A stretch of DNA of 46,009 nucleotides from CAYNSB01 sp964399625. Lineage in GTDB: Bacteria; Planctomycetota; Phycisphaerae; Phycisphaerales; UBA1924. Below, piece by piece: positions 32,301-41,216 of this stretch (position 1 is its first letter; each line of letters opens with the position of its first letter). Below the pieces are notes generated by a model. It did no database searches. It was not told where the DNA came from and saw only the letters and a list, made by a program, of their open reading frames with translations. The translations under genes and the position numbers were made by a program. The stretch is from the NCBI GenBank assembly GCA_964399625.1, contig CAYNSB010000033.1, positions 1 through 46,009 on the forward strand. Reading direction: 5' to 3'.

Positions 32301-33998
32301 GTGACTCTTTTGTGCGTCCCCATCATGGTGCGGGATGTCGAATCGGCGCTGCGCGATGCGACGGCCGCGCGCGCCGCCGGCGCAGACCTTGTCGAGTTCC
32401 GCCTCGACGAGTTCTTCTCGGGCGAAGGACAGCAGGACGCACAAGCGCCCACGGGCGACACGCCCGAGGCCAAGCTGATTCTGCACCTCATCGCGGAATC
32501 GCCCCTGCCGTGCATCGCCACGTGCCGCCCGGTAGGCGCGGAGGGCGGCGCCTACGACGGCCCCGACGACGCACGCATCGCGCTCTTCGAGCGCCTGGGC
32601 ACCGCGTTCGGACCGGGCGAACGTGCGCCTCGATACCTCGATGTGGAACTCTCCACGCTGCAGCGCTCTCGCAACATCCGTCAAAAAATTGCCCTCGCGA
32701 TCGAGCATCCCGAGCAATTGCGGGACGTGACAACCTCGCTGATCCTGTCCTCGCACGATTTCACCGGCCGTCCGCCGGACTTGGATCGCCGGGCCCTGGC
32801 GATGCGCGATGAACCGACGGCACGGGTCCACAAGATCGCGTACCGCGCGCGCAGCGTGCGGGACAACCTCGAACTCTTCGATCTCATCGCCCAAAGCGAG
32901 CGCCCGATGATCGCACTGGGCATGGGCGAGTTCGGGCTCATGTCGCGCATACTCGCGCCCAAGTTCGGCGCGTTCCTCACCTTCGCGAGCCTGCGCGACA
33001 GCGAGGCGACCGCACCGGGGCAGCCCACCCTTGCCGAGCTCCTGGGCACCTACCGCTTCCGTTCGATCCGACAGAGCACCAAAGTGTTCGGCATCGTGGG
33101 CTACCCCGTGGGTCACTCGATGTCCCCCGCGGTCCACAACGCGGGCTTCGACGCGATCTCTTTCGATGGTGTCTATGTGCCCATCCCAGTGGTGGGGGGC
33201 TCGCGCGAGCATCCCGCGGGCGGCCACGAAAGCCTGAAGGCGACGCTGCTCGAACTCATCGAGCATCCACGCCTGCATCTCTGCGGCCTGAGCGTCACCA
33301 TCCCTCACAAGGAAAGCCTTGTCCGCCTGGCACTGGAGCAAGGTTGGACGATCGACGATGTCTCCCGCCGCACCGGCGCGGCAAACACGCTGGTGGTGGA
33401 TCACGATTCTCGCGGCACCATCGCCGGCGTTCGCGTAGCAAACACCGACGCGCCCGCGATCCTCAATGCGCTCCGCACGCTCACGCCGGATACCCGCGGC
33501 GCCAGAGCGCTCGTGCTCGGGGCGGGAGGCGTGGCCCGCGCGGCCGCCTTCGCGCTCGCTCAGGCCGGGGCGAGCGTGATCATCGCGAACCGCACGCCCG
33601 CTCGCGCCGAATCGCTCGCACGCGACATTCGGCATGCCCTGCCCGGCTGCGACGCCCGAGCAGGCGACCTTCTGTCGCTCGAGGCGAGCAGCGTCGAACT
33701 GGTCATCAACGGCACGCCCATCGGCATGAGCGGGAGCGGAACCGAAGGAGATTCACCCCTGCCGACCGAGTTCATGGCATCGCTCCCCGCGCACGCCATC
33801 GTCTTCGATACCGTCTACAACCCGATCGAAACGTCAATGTTGAAGGCCGCGAGAGCACGCGGCTTAAGGGTGCTTTCCGGGGTGACGATGTTCGTGCTCC
33901 AAGCGGAGGCGCAGTTCCGTCTGTTCACGGGACGAACGCCTTCAGCAGGGCTCTTCGAGCGTGTCGTGCGCGAGCGACTGGCGGTGCGCCAGCCTTGA
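32301..33998 (+). CDS. aroDE: Bifunctional 3-dehydroquinate dehydratase / shikimate dehydrogenase
   Basis: This 565-aa protein joins two shikimate-pathway steps. Residues about 1-225 are a type I dehydroquinase (VPIMVRDVESAL, VEFRLDEFF, Schiff-base Lys in ARVHKIAYRARS, ALGMGEFGLMSRI). Residues from about 255 are a shikimate dehydrogenase (GYPVGHSMSPAVHNAGF, VTIPHKESL with the catalytic Lys, a Rossmann loop LGAGGVARAAAFALAQAG, NGTPIGMSG). This fusion is known in plants, Chlamydiae and Planctomycetes. The GTG at 32301 gives the usual N-terminus. The gene is intact, with no frameshift. Confidence 0.95.
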   Translation: MTLLCVPIMVRDVESALRDATAARAAGADLVEFRLDEFFSGEGQQDAQAPTGDTPEAKLILHLIAESPLPCIATCRPVGAEGGAYDGPDDARIALFERLGTAFGPGERAPRYLDVELSTLQRSRNIRQKIALAIEHPEQLRDVTTSLILSSHDFTGRPPDLDRRALAMRDEPTARVHKIAYRARSVRDNLELFDLIAQSERPMIALGMGEFGLMSRILAPKFGAFLTFASLRDSEATAPGQPTLAELLGTYRFRSIRQSTKVFGIVGYPVGHSMSPAVHNAGFDAISFDGVYVPIPVVGGSREHPAGGHESLKATLLELIEHPRLHLCGLSVTIPHKESLVRLALEQGWTIDDVSRRTGAANTLVVDHDSRGTIAGVRVANTDAPAILNALRTLTPDTRGARALVLGAGGVARAAAFALAQAGASVIIANRTPARAESLARDIRHALPGCDARAGDLLSLEASSVELVINGTPIGMSGSGTEGDSPLPTEFMASLPAHAIVFDTVYNPIETSMLKAARARGLRVLSGVTMFVLQAEAQFRLFTGRTPSAGLFERVVRERLAVRQP

Positions 33999-34034
33999 CA
34001 TCGCACCGCGCTCCGGCCCGCAACGGAGCGCGGA

Positions 34035-34445
34035 ATGTCGGCAGTCCCCACGGTTCTTCTCGAGCGTGCCGCACACCTGGCGTGCGCCCAGGCGAGCGCA
34101 CCACGCGTGCAGTGCCGCTGGCTCTGCTCCTCGACCTACCGCTGGTTTGCAGTCCTGGCGATGCTTGACGTGCTGCTCACGTCGATCATCCTCACGCTCG
34201 GCGGAACAGAGAGCAACGCCATCGCGTGCTTCATGTACCGCACCTTCGGCGTCGCGGGCCTGGTCCTGCTCAAGGTGCCGTGCGTGCTGCTCGTGATCGC
34301 GATCTGCGAGCGCGTGGGACGAGAGCGGCCCGCGCTGGCGCGAGGCGTCGCGCGCCTCGCCGTGCTGCTCAACACCGTGCCCGTTGCGTTCGGGCTGGCG
34401 TGCATGAGCATCTTCGCGTCGCACCTGGTGCCGACGGTGCTCTGA
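34035..34445 (+). CDS. Small membrane protein, DUF5658-like
   Basis: The 136-aa product has three hydrophobic segments (about 37-55 FAVLAMLDVLLTSIILTLG, 72-92 VAGLVLLKVPCVLLVIAIC and 108-130). The LDVLLTSIILTLGG followed by ESNAIACFMY pattern resembles DUF5658 proteins, whose function is unknown. The first 30 residues are not hydrophobic. It lies 36 bp after aroDE and its stop is 5 bp from the convergent dehydratase gene. Confidence 0.65.
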   Translation: MSAVPTVLLERAAHLACAQASAPRVQCRWLCSSTYRWFAVLAMLDVLLTSIILTLGGTESNAIACFMYRTFGVAGLVLLKVPCVLLVIAICERVGRERPALARGVARLAVLLNTVPVAFGLACMSIFASHLVPTVL

Positions 34446-34450
34446 TCGAA

Positions 34451-34990
34451 TCAGAACGCCACGCCGCTCATGCGCAGCAGCGTCTTGAAGCTCTCGCCAA
34501 AAACGAAATTGTGCTCGGGAATGCCCAGGCCAGCGGTGCCGACGCCCATCGCGTTGTCCACGTGGCTGAACATCAGGTCGATGCGACCGATCGGCGCGAA
34601 GCCCCCGCCCGTGCCATGATCGAGCAGCTCGACGAGCCCCGACGTCGAGGCGCCCTGCGCGTCGATCTGCTGGATGGTCGCCGTGTACCGCAGCGTCGTG
34701 CCGGGCGTCACCTCACGCTCGATCTCCGCCAGCCCAACCTTCGCCAGGATCACCTTCTCGCGGAAGCCCTCGGCATGCCCCACGAGGATCCCCGCCGACT
34801 GCGCCATCCCCTCGATCATCAGCGACGCGGGCATGATCGGCATCGCGCCGCGACCAGCACGCTCGCACGCCCCGGGCACGCCCGGAAAGTGATCGTGCAG
34901 GTGGTCCTCCGCGAGCGACACGTTCTTGATGGCCACAAGCCTTTGCCTGGGCACGAGCTCGACGATGCGATCGATCCACATCCAGCGCAT
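34451..34990 (-). CDS. FabZ/FabA-like 3-hydroxyacyl-ACP dehydratase
   Basis: This 179-aa hot-dog-fold protein probably dehydrates a 3-hydroxyacyl-ACP. It shows the FabZ start (WIDRIVELVPRQRLVAIKNV), the catalytic His in HLHDHFPGVP and the acidic residue in MPASLMIEGMAQSAGILVG. FabZ normally has a short gap between these motifs; here about 15 extra residues lie between HFPGVP and MPASL. The C-terminal 45 residues are additional. It lies downstream of an acyl carrier protein and a second FabZ-like gene on the same strand, so the three probably work on one ACP-bound substrate. Confidence 0.82.
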   Translation of the reverse strand: MRWMWIDRIVELVPRQRLVAIKNVSLAEDHLHDHFPGVPGACERAGRGAMPIMPASLMIEGMAQSAGILVGHAEGFREKVILAKVGLAEIEREVTPGTTLRYTATIQQIDAQGASTSGLVELLDHGTGGGFAPIGRIDLMFSHVDNAMGVGTAGLGIPEHNFVFGESFKTLLRMSGVAF

Positions 34991-35035
34991 GGGGCCTGTT
35001 CCGGAAGTCCTGGGTCGCGCGGGCGGACGTGAGGC

Positions 35036-35428
35036 TCAGCCCGCCTTGCCGGCGAGCTTCCGCTCCACGAAATTCACCAGCGTGTCCACCGTGAAGACGC
35101 TCGCCACGCCCTTGAGCGACGGGTCCCTCTCGAGCTTCGAGAAGTCCGCGTGCGGCAGGCGCGCCCGCATCGCGGCGATGCCCTCGGGCGTGATCTTGCC
35201 GTCCTTCACGTAGCGGGGGTCCTGGCTCACGTTCTCGGGGAACAACTCGCCCTGCGCGATCTTGAACCCGAACGCCTGCTCGAGCTTGAAGACGATGTCG
35301 AGGAAGTCGATCGACTCGGCTCCCAGATCGCTCGTCAGCACGGCCTGAGGCGTCACCTCGTCCTCATCCACCGCGAGCGCATCCACGAGAACTTCCCGCA
35401 CCTTGCCAAAAATCTCGTCGCGTGTCAT
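35036..35428 (-). CDS. Acyl carrier protein, extended
   Basis: The 130-aa product has the ACP fold with the phosphopantetheine Ser in SDLGAESIDFLDIVFKLEQ near residue 38. It is longer than a standard ACP (about 80 aa): an insert from residue 60 to 110 (ELFPENVSQDPRYVKDGKIT and following) precedes the last helix (VDTLVNFVERKL). It lies between two FabZ-like genes and probably serves a specialised lipid pathway rather than the main fatty acid route. The ATG at 35428 fits the MTRDEIFGKVREVL start. Confidence 0.87.
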   Translation of the reverse strand: MTRDEIFGKVREVLVDALAVDEDEVTPQAVLTSDLGAESIDFLDIVFKLEQAFGFKIAQGELFPENVSQDPRYVKDGKITPEGIAAMRARLPHADFSKLERDPSLKGVASVFTVDTLVNFVERKLAGKAG

Positions 35429-35518
35429 TCCGCCAATTCCTGTGTGAGCGAGTAAGCCCAGAGTCTATTCCGGTGAGTGACCACTTACCAGATGCCCGCC
35501 ACCGTTCCCGCAGTGCCC

Positions 35519-35959
35519 TCAGCGTTGGACAGCGCCCGCCAGCGAGATCCGCGCGGGCCGAAGCGTAAATCGACCGCTCACCGCCGTTTGCGCCGGTTGA
35601 TCGGGGCTCGAATCGGGCTCGATCACCACGCCCTCTCCCTTGAAGTCCAAAGCTCCGGCCTCCAGAACCTTGGCGAGCGTGACCTCCACGCGCAACACCG
35701 CCCCGGGGCGAACGAATCGACCGTACTTCAGCGCACGCACCTTGCCCAGCACGAGCGGCAGCTCCGAAACGCCCGGCGCGCGAGACTCCGCGAGCCGGCG
35801 TGCAGCCTGCACCATCGCCTCGAGCATCAGCACGCCGGGAAGCACAGGAAACGTCGCGAAGTGGTCCTGCAAGTACTCCTCGCCCTGCGTCACCTGCTTG
35901 ATGGTGACGATGCGATCGCCCGCAAGCTCCAGCACGCGGTCCACAAGATCGAAGTGCAT
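35519..35959 (-). CDS. FabZ-like hot-dog dehydratase
   Basis: A 146-aa product with MHFDLVDRVLELAGDRIVTI at the start, the catalytic region LQDHFATFPVLPGVLMLEAM (His and Glu retained) and a C-terminal beta region (VLRVEVTLAKVLEAGALDF). The ATG at 35959 is preferred over 40 unrelated upstream residues. It is first in the minus-strand set with the ACP and the second dehydratase. Start codons of this gene and recO are divergent, 30 bp apart. Confidence 0.8.
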   Translation of the reverse strand: MHFDLVDRVLELAGDRIVTIKQVTQGEEYLQDHFATFPVLPGVLMLEAMVQAARRLAESRAPGVSELPLVLGKVRALKYGRFVRPGAVLRVEVTLAKVLEAGALDFKGEGVVIEPDSSPDQPAQTAVSGRFTLRPARISLAGAVQR

Positions 35960-35989
35960 GGGCCGAGGGTACGCCCGATACGATGCCCC

Positions 35990-36754
35990 GTGCCCTCCAT
36001 CGTCGATCAGGCGATCTGCATCCGCGCGTGGGACTGGTCCGAGACGAGCCAGACTTCGCTCCTGTTCTCGCGCGAGCACGGGATGGTCCGCGCGCTCGCC
36101 AAGGGCTCGCGTCGCCCACGATCCGCCTTCTCAGGCGGACTCGAGCCCCTCACGCGCGGGGAGATGGTCGCCATCCTCAAGCCCAGTGCCGAGCTCGCCA
36201 ATCTCACCGAATGGGACGTTCAGGAGTTCTTCCCCGCGATCCGTCGCGACTTGGGAAGTTTCCACGCCGCGATGTACCTCGCCGACCTCGTGCAGCACGG
36301 CGTCACGGACCGGGACCCTCACCCAGTCCTCTACGACGCGCTCTGCGACGCCCTCCGCGGCCTGGGCCAGGGCGCGAGCGTGCGCGCCCTGGTGCTTCGG
36401 TTCCAATGGAGTGTCCTCGTCGAGGTCGGATACCGCCCCGAGCTCGCACGCGACGTGGAGCGTGCGGCGCCCCTGGACCCGGCGCGCACGTACGCCTTTG
36501 TCCCGTCGCTCGGCGGCCTCACGCGCGACGACGCCAGCGGAGGGAGGGACATCGAGCGATGGCGCGTCCGCGAGGACACAGTCGAAGTGCTCCGCGCTGT
36601 GGCGACGCACGAAGCTCCGGCGCTCTCGTCCGTGTCCTCCGATTGCGTGGAGCGGGCCATGCGCTTCCTCAATGCGTACCTGTCGCAAGTTCTCGGGCGT
36701 GCATCCGCCGCCTTCGATCCGCTCGTGACGGATGGCCATCGAGCGAGATCATAA
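35990..36754 (+). CDS. recO: DNA repair protein RecO
   Basis: RecO helps load RecA on gapped DNA in the RecFOR pathway. The 254-aa product has the N-terminal OB fold (DQAICIRAWDWSETSQTSLLF, REHGMVRALAKGSRR), followed by the LEPLTRGEMVAILKPSAELANLTEWD region (split here by eye) and a helical C-terminus. The zinc-type cysteines of some RecO proteins are not evident. The GTG at 35990 gives the usual family start; an in-frame upstream frame antisense to the dehydratase is rejected. Confidence 0.88.
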   Translation: MPSIVDQAICIRAWDWSETSQTSLLFSREHGMVRALAKGSRRPRSAFSGGLEPLTRGEMVAILKPSAELANLTEWDVQEFFPAIRRDLGSFHAAMYLADLVQHGVTDRDPHPVLYDALCDALRGLGQGASVRALVLRFQWSVLVEVGYRPELARDVERAAPLDPARTYAFVPSLGGLTRDDASGGRDIERWRVREDTVEVLRAVATHEAPALSSVSSDCVERAMRFLNAYLSQVLGRASAAFDPLVTDGHRARS

Positions 36755-36847
36755 AGCCCCTCCGCGTCCGCTGATCCACCGTCGGGACCCGTCCGATGGA
36801 AGTTCGAAGTGCGGGCAGAATGGTGCCTTAGCGGGCGGGGGGCGTGG

Positions 36848-38359
36848 ATGAACCAAGAGCTTCTGGAACGCATCCTGAGCTGCGACCAGCTTCCGTCGCT
36901 GCCCGCCGTCGCCGTCAAGGTGATCGAGCTCACGGCACGCCCCAACATCTCCATGGATGAGCTGGGCGAGACGATCCAGAACGATCAGGGCCTCGCCGCC
37001 AAGGTGCTCAAGACGGTCAACTCGAGCTTCTACGGGCTGCGGCGCCCCTGCTCCACCATTAGCCAGGCGCTGGTGATGCTGGGACTCTCCGCGGTCAAGA
37101 GCCTCACCCTCTCGTTCTCGCTCGTGTCGAGCATCGAGTCGCGCAAGGACGAGCGCTTCGACTACATCGCGTATTGGCGCCGAGGGCTGTACACCGCCGT
37201 CGCCGCGAAGATGCTCGCCCACCGCGCTCGCCTCTCCACGGAGGACGAGGCCTTCCTCGGCGCGCTGCTTCAGGACGTGGGCATGATCGCGATGCACCGG
37301 GCGCTGCGCGAGCCCTACGCCAAGGTGCTCGCCGCGACGTCGGGCGATCATCGCTCGCTCGTCCGCTGCGAACTCGCCGAACTCGAGATGCAGCATCCGG
37401 ACGTGGGCGCGATGCTCGCGCACCGCTGGAAGCTGCCCGACGAGCTCGTCATGCCCGTGAAGTACCACGAGCGCCCGACCGCCGCGCCCGAAGAGCACGC
37501 GGCGCTCGTCCGCTGCGTGGGGCTGGGCAACCTGGTGCACGACGTGCTGACGGTCGAGGAGGCGAGCGAGCCGCGCCGCCGCTTCCACACGCGCGCCAAG
37601 GAATGGTTCGATCTCACGAGCGATGCCTGCGACGAGATCATTCGCGGCGTGAGCGAGCACGCACGGGAGATGTCCACCCTCTTCCGCCTGGACACCGGCT
37701 CACGCTCCGACGCCGAGGAGATCATCGAGCGCGCCCAGCGCCAGGCGGAGTCCCTCCGCCAGTCCGCCGCCAGCGCCGCCGAGCACGGCGCGGCGATGAA
37801 GAACCTCGTGAGCGACGGCGACGAGCTCGATCCGCTCACCGGCGTGCTCACACGCGAGCGGGGCTTCCGCGCCGCCGAGGAGGCCTTCGACGCCGCGCGA
37901 GCCCAGTCGCGGAGCGTCGCGATGCTCTCGGTCGCGATCGACGACTTGTCACGCCATCCCGACGGGCAGGACCACGAACGCGCCGACGTCGCGCTCGTCG
38001 AGACCGCGACCCTCCTCGAAGAACTCCTCGGCCCGCTCGGCGGCGTGGTGAGCCGATGGGACCAGGGCGCGTTCCTCGTGACCATGCCCGGGCACGATCG
38101 CGTCGAGGCCGTGCGCATCGCCGCCGAGGTCCGAACGCTCGTGCAATCGCGCAGCGCCGCCTGGCTCCTGCGCTCGGGCGCACCGGTGCCCACGACCGTC
38201 AGCGTTGGCGTGGCGGCCGCCGAGGCACGCACCCCAGCGTCGCCCTTTGTGCGCGTCCAGCAACTGATCGCCGCCACCGTTCGCGCCTGCGAAGCAGCGG
38301 GAACCGGCGGGGGCAACGCCGTCCGCGCGTTCGCGCCGCGCACCTCCGCCGCCGCGTAG
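36848..38359 (+). CDS. HDOD-domain signalling protein with degenerate GGDEF domain
   Basis: The 503-aa product has an HDOD domain (LPSLPAVAVKVIELTARPNI at the start, NDQGLAAKVLKTVNSSFYGL, then LGALLQDVGMIAM and VKYHERP), typical of proteins that control motility, cell cycle or stress signalling. A helical linker follows, then a C-terminal domain like a diguanylate cyclase (DPLTGVLTRERGFRAAEEAF, then SRWDQGAFLVTMPG in place of the GGDEF motif). The catalytic motif is lost, so it probably serves as a regulatory domain. The ATG at 36848 follows a GGGGGGCG stretch and gives the usual MNQELLERIL start. Confidence 0.85.
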   Translation: MNQELLERILSCDQLPSLPAVAVKVIELTARPNISMDELGETIQNDQGLAAKVLKTVNSSFYGLRRPCSTISQALVMLGLSAVKSLTLSFSLVSSIESRKDERFDYIAYWRRGLYTAVAAKMLAHRARLSTEDEAFLGALLQDVGMIAMHRALREPYAKVLAATSGDHRSLVRCELAELEMQHPDVGAMLAHRWKLPDELVMPVKYHERPTAAPEEHAALVRCVGLGNLVHDVLTVEEASEPRRRFHTRAKEWFDLTSDACDEIIRGVSEHAREMSTLFRLDTGSRSDAEEIIERAQRQAESLRQSAASAAEHGAAMKNLVSDGDELDPLTGVLTRERGFRAAEEAFDAARAQSRSVAMLSVAIDDLSRHPDGQDHERADVALVETATLLEELLGPLGGVVSRWDQGAFLVTMPGHDRVEAVRIAAEVRTLVQSRSAAWLLRSGAPVPTTVSVGVAAAEARTPASPFVRVQQLIAATVRACEAAGTGGGNAVRAFAPRTSAAA

Positions 38360-38368
38360 GCACTTCCA

Positions 38369-39589
38369 TCACGCCGGCACGAGCCGCCCGCACGTCACGG
38401 GACGGAGCGGGAACGCGGCCCACGTCGCGCGCAGGTCCGCGAGCGTCACGCGATTGATCCGATCGAGCTCCTCCTCCAGCGTCGTGTAGCGCCCCAGGTA
38501 CGTCCATGTGCGCCCGAGCCGTTGCATGCGATCGCCCGGACGCTCCCCGCTGAGCGTGACCGCCGTGGCCAGCTTGTTCCGAAGCCGCTCGAGGTCGTCC
38601 TCGGAGATCGACTCCACCAGTGCGTCCACCTCGCGCATCGCCACCGACCAGACCTCGTCGGCCCGCGCCGGGTCGCACGCGGCGTACACGTAGAAGTCCC
38701 CGCACCCGTCGTGCGCGTCGTAGCCCGCCTGCGCCTCCTCCGCGAGCCCGGGCTCGATCAGCGCCCAGTGCAGCCGGCTGTTGTCCGCGGCGCCCAGCAC
38801 CTGCGAGAGCAGCGTCGCGGCGTACCGCCGATCGTCGTCGATCGCGGGCGCCGACGCGAGCCCGATGAGGTACGCCCGCGTGACCTTCGCGTCCCGGATC
38901 TCGAACGGCGCCCCGCCCACGGGCGGGCGCGAGCGCTCGCGCCCGACACGGGTCGGGCTCCAGGAGCCGCACAACGACTCGAACTGCCCGACGCACGCGT
39001 CGATGTCCACCCGCCCCGCGAGCGCGACGATCGTGTTGTCCGCCGAGTAACGGTTGTCGAAGTACGCCCGCATCTGATCGCGCGTCATCGCCTTGATCGT
39101 GTCGTCGGTGCCCAGCACGCGGTGCGACAGCGGGTGCGCCCCGTAGTGCGCCTCCATCACGCGCTCAAAGAGCACGCTCAGCGGCTCGTCCTTGTACATC
39201 GCGATCTCTTCGAGGATGACGGATTTCTCGCGATCGAAGTCGTCCTGGCGAAGCGCCGGGCGGAGCATCCGCGCGAGCAGATCGTTCGCCTCCCCCAGCC
39301 TCTCGGGCAGCACCTGCGCGTAGAAGCACGTCATCTCGGAGGATGTGTACGCGTTGTTCCGCGCGCCCATCGCGTCGAAGCGCCGGTTCAGCTCGTCCGC
39401 CGACAGGTCGTCGGTCCCCTTGAACATCATGTGCTCGAGGAAGTGCGACACGCCCATCAGCGGCGTGGACTCGTCCCGCGCCCCGGTCTTGACGAAGAAC
39501 CCGCACGCCGCGGTGTGGGCCTCCGGATCGACCTCCCCGATGATGCGGAGCCCATTGCCCAGGACGCGCTGCTCGAACGTGACACTCAT
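38369..39589 (-). CDS. M16-family zinc metallopeptidase (processing-peptidase-like)
   Basis: The 406-aa product has the inverted zinc motif HFLEH (in GVSHFLEHMMFKG near residue 53) and the distal Glu in KSVILEEIAMYKDEP, the hallmark of pitrilysin/MPP-type peptidases. The usual N-terminal (about 1-200) and C-terminal M16 halves are both present (ALAGRVDIDACVGQF starts the second). The ATG at 39589 is preferred to 17 residues further upstream. Bacterial members process or degrade small peptides. It converges with the HDOD gene, 9 bp between stops. Confidence 0.9.
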   Translation of the reverse strand: MSVTFEQRVLGNGLRIIGEVDPEAHTAACGFFVKTGARDESTPLMGVSHFLEHMMFKGTDDLSADELNRRFDAMGARNNAYTSSEMTCFYAQVLPERLGEANDLLARMLRPALRQDDFDREKSVILEEIAMYKDEPLSVLFERVMEAHYGAHPLSHRVLGTDDTIKAMTRDQMRAYFDNRYSADNTIVALAGRVDIDACVGQFESLCGSWSPTRVGRERSRPPVGGAPFEIRDAKVTRAYLIGLASAPAIDDDRRYAATLLSQVLGAADNSRLHWALIEPGLAEEAQAGYDAHDGCGDFYVYAACDPARADEVWSVAMREVDALVESISEDDLERLRNKLATAVTLSGERPGDRMQRLGRTWTYLGRYTTLEEELDRINRVTLADLRATWAAFPLRPVTCGRLVPA

Positions 39590-39593
39590 GCGA

Positions 39594-40532
39594 TCAGTGT
39601 ACGGGCTGGCGGGAACGCCCGACGACTCCGGGCACGCCACGAATCACCGAGCGCACCCGGGGCGGCTCCTGGGGCATCGGCGAATCGAGCCCTCGCTCCG
39701 CCCGCACAGACCAAGGGCCCCGGAACCGCGCGTGCCCCGGCGCGTCGGTCGGTCGAGCGGGCGCCCGCGACGGGTGCCAGAGGTGCGCCGCGAGAATCTC
39801 CCGCACCGCGATCGCCGTGCGCGGGCGCGGACGTCGCGCGTGCAGCCGGCGCGCCAGGTCGTCGTCCTCGAATCCATACCCCGTGTACTGCTCGTCAAGC
39901 CCGTTGACCGATGCGAACGCGTCCGCACGCACGCCCACATGCGCCGTGATGATCTTGGGCTTGTGCGCCTTGGTCAGGAACGGCGCCCGCGTCCGAAGCC
40001 AGAGCTGGCGCACGTACCTCGCATGCCGAGACTCCAACGCCGGATCGATCACGCACACCTCGTCGATCGGGGGGCGCGTCAGCACGGAATCCGCCGAAAG
40101 CTGCGTCGTACGCCCCTCATCGAGATTGATCCGGTACGGGATGACGAACTCGATGCCGCTCTCACCAAGCGCGCGGTAACGTTCGACCGCATCGGGCGCG
40201 AGCAGCATGTCGCCATCGATGAACACCAGCATGTCCCTCTCGCCCAGAACACCGTCCTCGTGCAACGCCCGCACGCCGTTGTTCCGCACCTGGTTGGGGC
40301 GAGCGACACCCTGGTGCGGCCGCTCCACGTGCAAGAACCGGGGCGCCGGCCCGTCGATCCCCGCAACGATCATGGGCGCCCACGTGTCAATGACCTCCGA
40401 GACCGCCGGGTTCTCACCGTCGCAGGAAACAACGACCGTCTCAGGCTGGACGCGCTGCCACACGAGCGCCGCAAGGCACGTACCAAGGTGGCGTGGCGTG
40501 TGCGTCGTGATGACCAGGTGGACGCCGGACAT
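39594..40532 (-). CDS. Glycosyltransferase family 2-like protein
   Basis: The 312-aa product has a GT-A fold: HLVITTHTPRHLGTCLAALV at the start, VVVSCDGENP, RPNQVRNNGVRAL, the metal-binding DxD-type motif DMLVFIDGDMLL near residue 105, and a C-terminal GYGFEDDDLARRLHA with the acid-rich base motif of galactosyl/N-acetyl transferases. The ATG at 40532 is preferred over the TTG two codons upstream. The gene lies 4 bp after the M16 start on the same strand, so the two may be co-transcribed. The acceptor is unknown. Confidence 0.82.
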   Translation of the reverse strand: MSGVHLVITTHTPRHLGTCLAALVWQRVQPETVVVSCDGENPAVSEVIDTWAPMIVAGIDGPAPRFLHVERPHQGVARPNQVRNNGVRALHEDGVLGERDMLVFIDGDMLLAPDAVERYRALGESGIEFVIPYRINLDEGRTTQLSADSVLTRPPIDEVCVIDPALESRHARYVRQLWLRTRAPFLTKAHKPKIITAHVGVRADAFASVNGLDEQYTGYGFEDDDLARRLHARRPRPRTAIAVREILAAHLWHPSRAPARPTDAPGHARFRGPWSVRAERGLDSPMPQEPPRVRSVIRGVPGVVGRSRQPVH

Positions 40533-40682
40533 GGACAAACTCTATCGGTGCTCCAGACCGCGGGATTATCGGGGCACACGCGAAGTTCTCCACGCTCGAT
40601 CGGCCCCGTGCAAGCGCGTGGCCGCGACGGTCGATATCTCCGACGTCGCGAAGATCAATGGCCAGCATCGACGGGGAGCGGC

Positions 40683-41174
40683 ATGGCGTTGTTCAGTGGG
40701 CCGAGCATCGGTGGCAAAGGGCGCGCAAGCTCGCCGGCCAAAGCGCCGCCGCCGCCGCGCCCCGCGACGTCGTTCTTCGACGACGATGAGCCCCAGTCGC
40801 CCACCCCGCCATCTCCCCGCGTGAACTTCAAACGCCCGTCCGGCGTCCGCTTCGATGCCGAATTGGACCTGTGCGAACTGGACGATCGCGATCGCCCCGG
40901 ACCGACGTGGACCGCGCGCGGACGGGAGCTGTCCCGATCCCACCTGCTCGTGCGCACGCGCCGCATGTGCTACGCCGCCCGCCGGATCCTCGTCGCCGTG
41001 CACCTCATCGACGACCTGCCCGTGCCGCTCTTTGGCAAGGTCGTGAACTGCGACTACGACGGCGACGGGCTCTACAAGGTCGAGCTCGAACTGCTCAAGG
41101 TTCCCGATCGACCCGAGATCGCCGCGTGGATCCACGCCCGCGCCCGCGGCCGCGAGACCGCCAAGGCCGCCTGA
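40683..41174 (+). CDS. Hypothetical protein, possible PilZ-like domain
   Basis: A 163-aa product with a Pro/Gly-rich N-terminus (SFFDDDEPQSPTPPSPR) and a beta-rich C-terminal part (RELSRSHLLVRTRRMCYAAR, ILVAVHLIDDLPVPLFGKVVNC, YKVELELLKVPD). The RxxxR-like start and the strand pattern recall PilZ c-di-GMP-binding domains, but the diagnostic motif is not complete. The ATG at 40683 is chosen because the long frame upstream is antisense to the glycosyltransferase. It lies 42 bp before panC. Confidence 0.55.
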   Translation: MALFSGPSIGGKGRASSPAKAPPPPRPATSFFDDDEPQSPTPPSPRVNFKRPSGVRFDAELDLCELDDRDRPGPTWTARGRELSRSHLLVRTRRMCYAARRILVAVHLIDDLPVPLFGKVVNCDYDGDGLYKVELELLKVPDRPEIAAWIHARARGRETAKAA

Positions 41175-41216
41175 TCGCTTCCGCCCCTCATCGACGCAAG
41201 CCCGTACCCTCGCGGC

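Noticed and set aside
31131..33635. 834-aa minus-strand open frame over gapA and aroDE
   Set aside because: It is antisense to two intact, well-conserved enzymes and is rich in His, Arg and Val-Asp runs typical of shadow frames.
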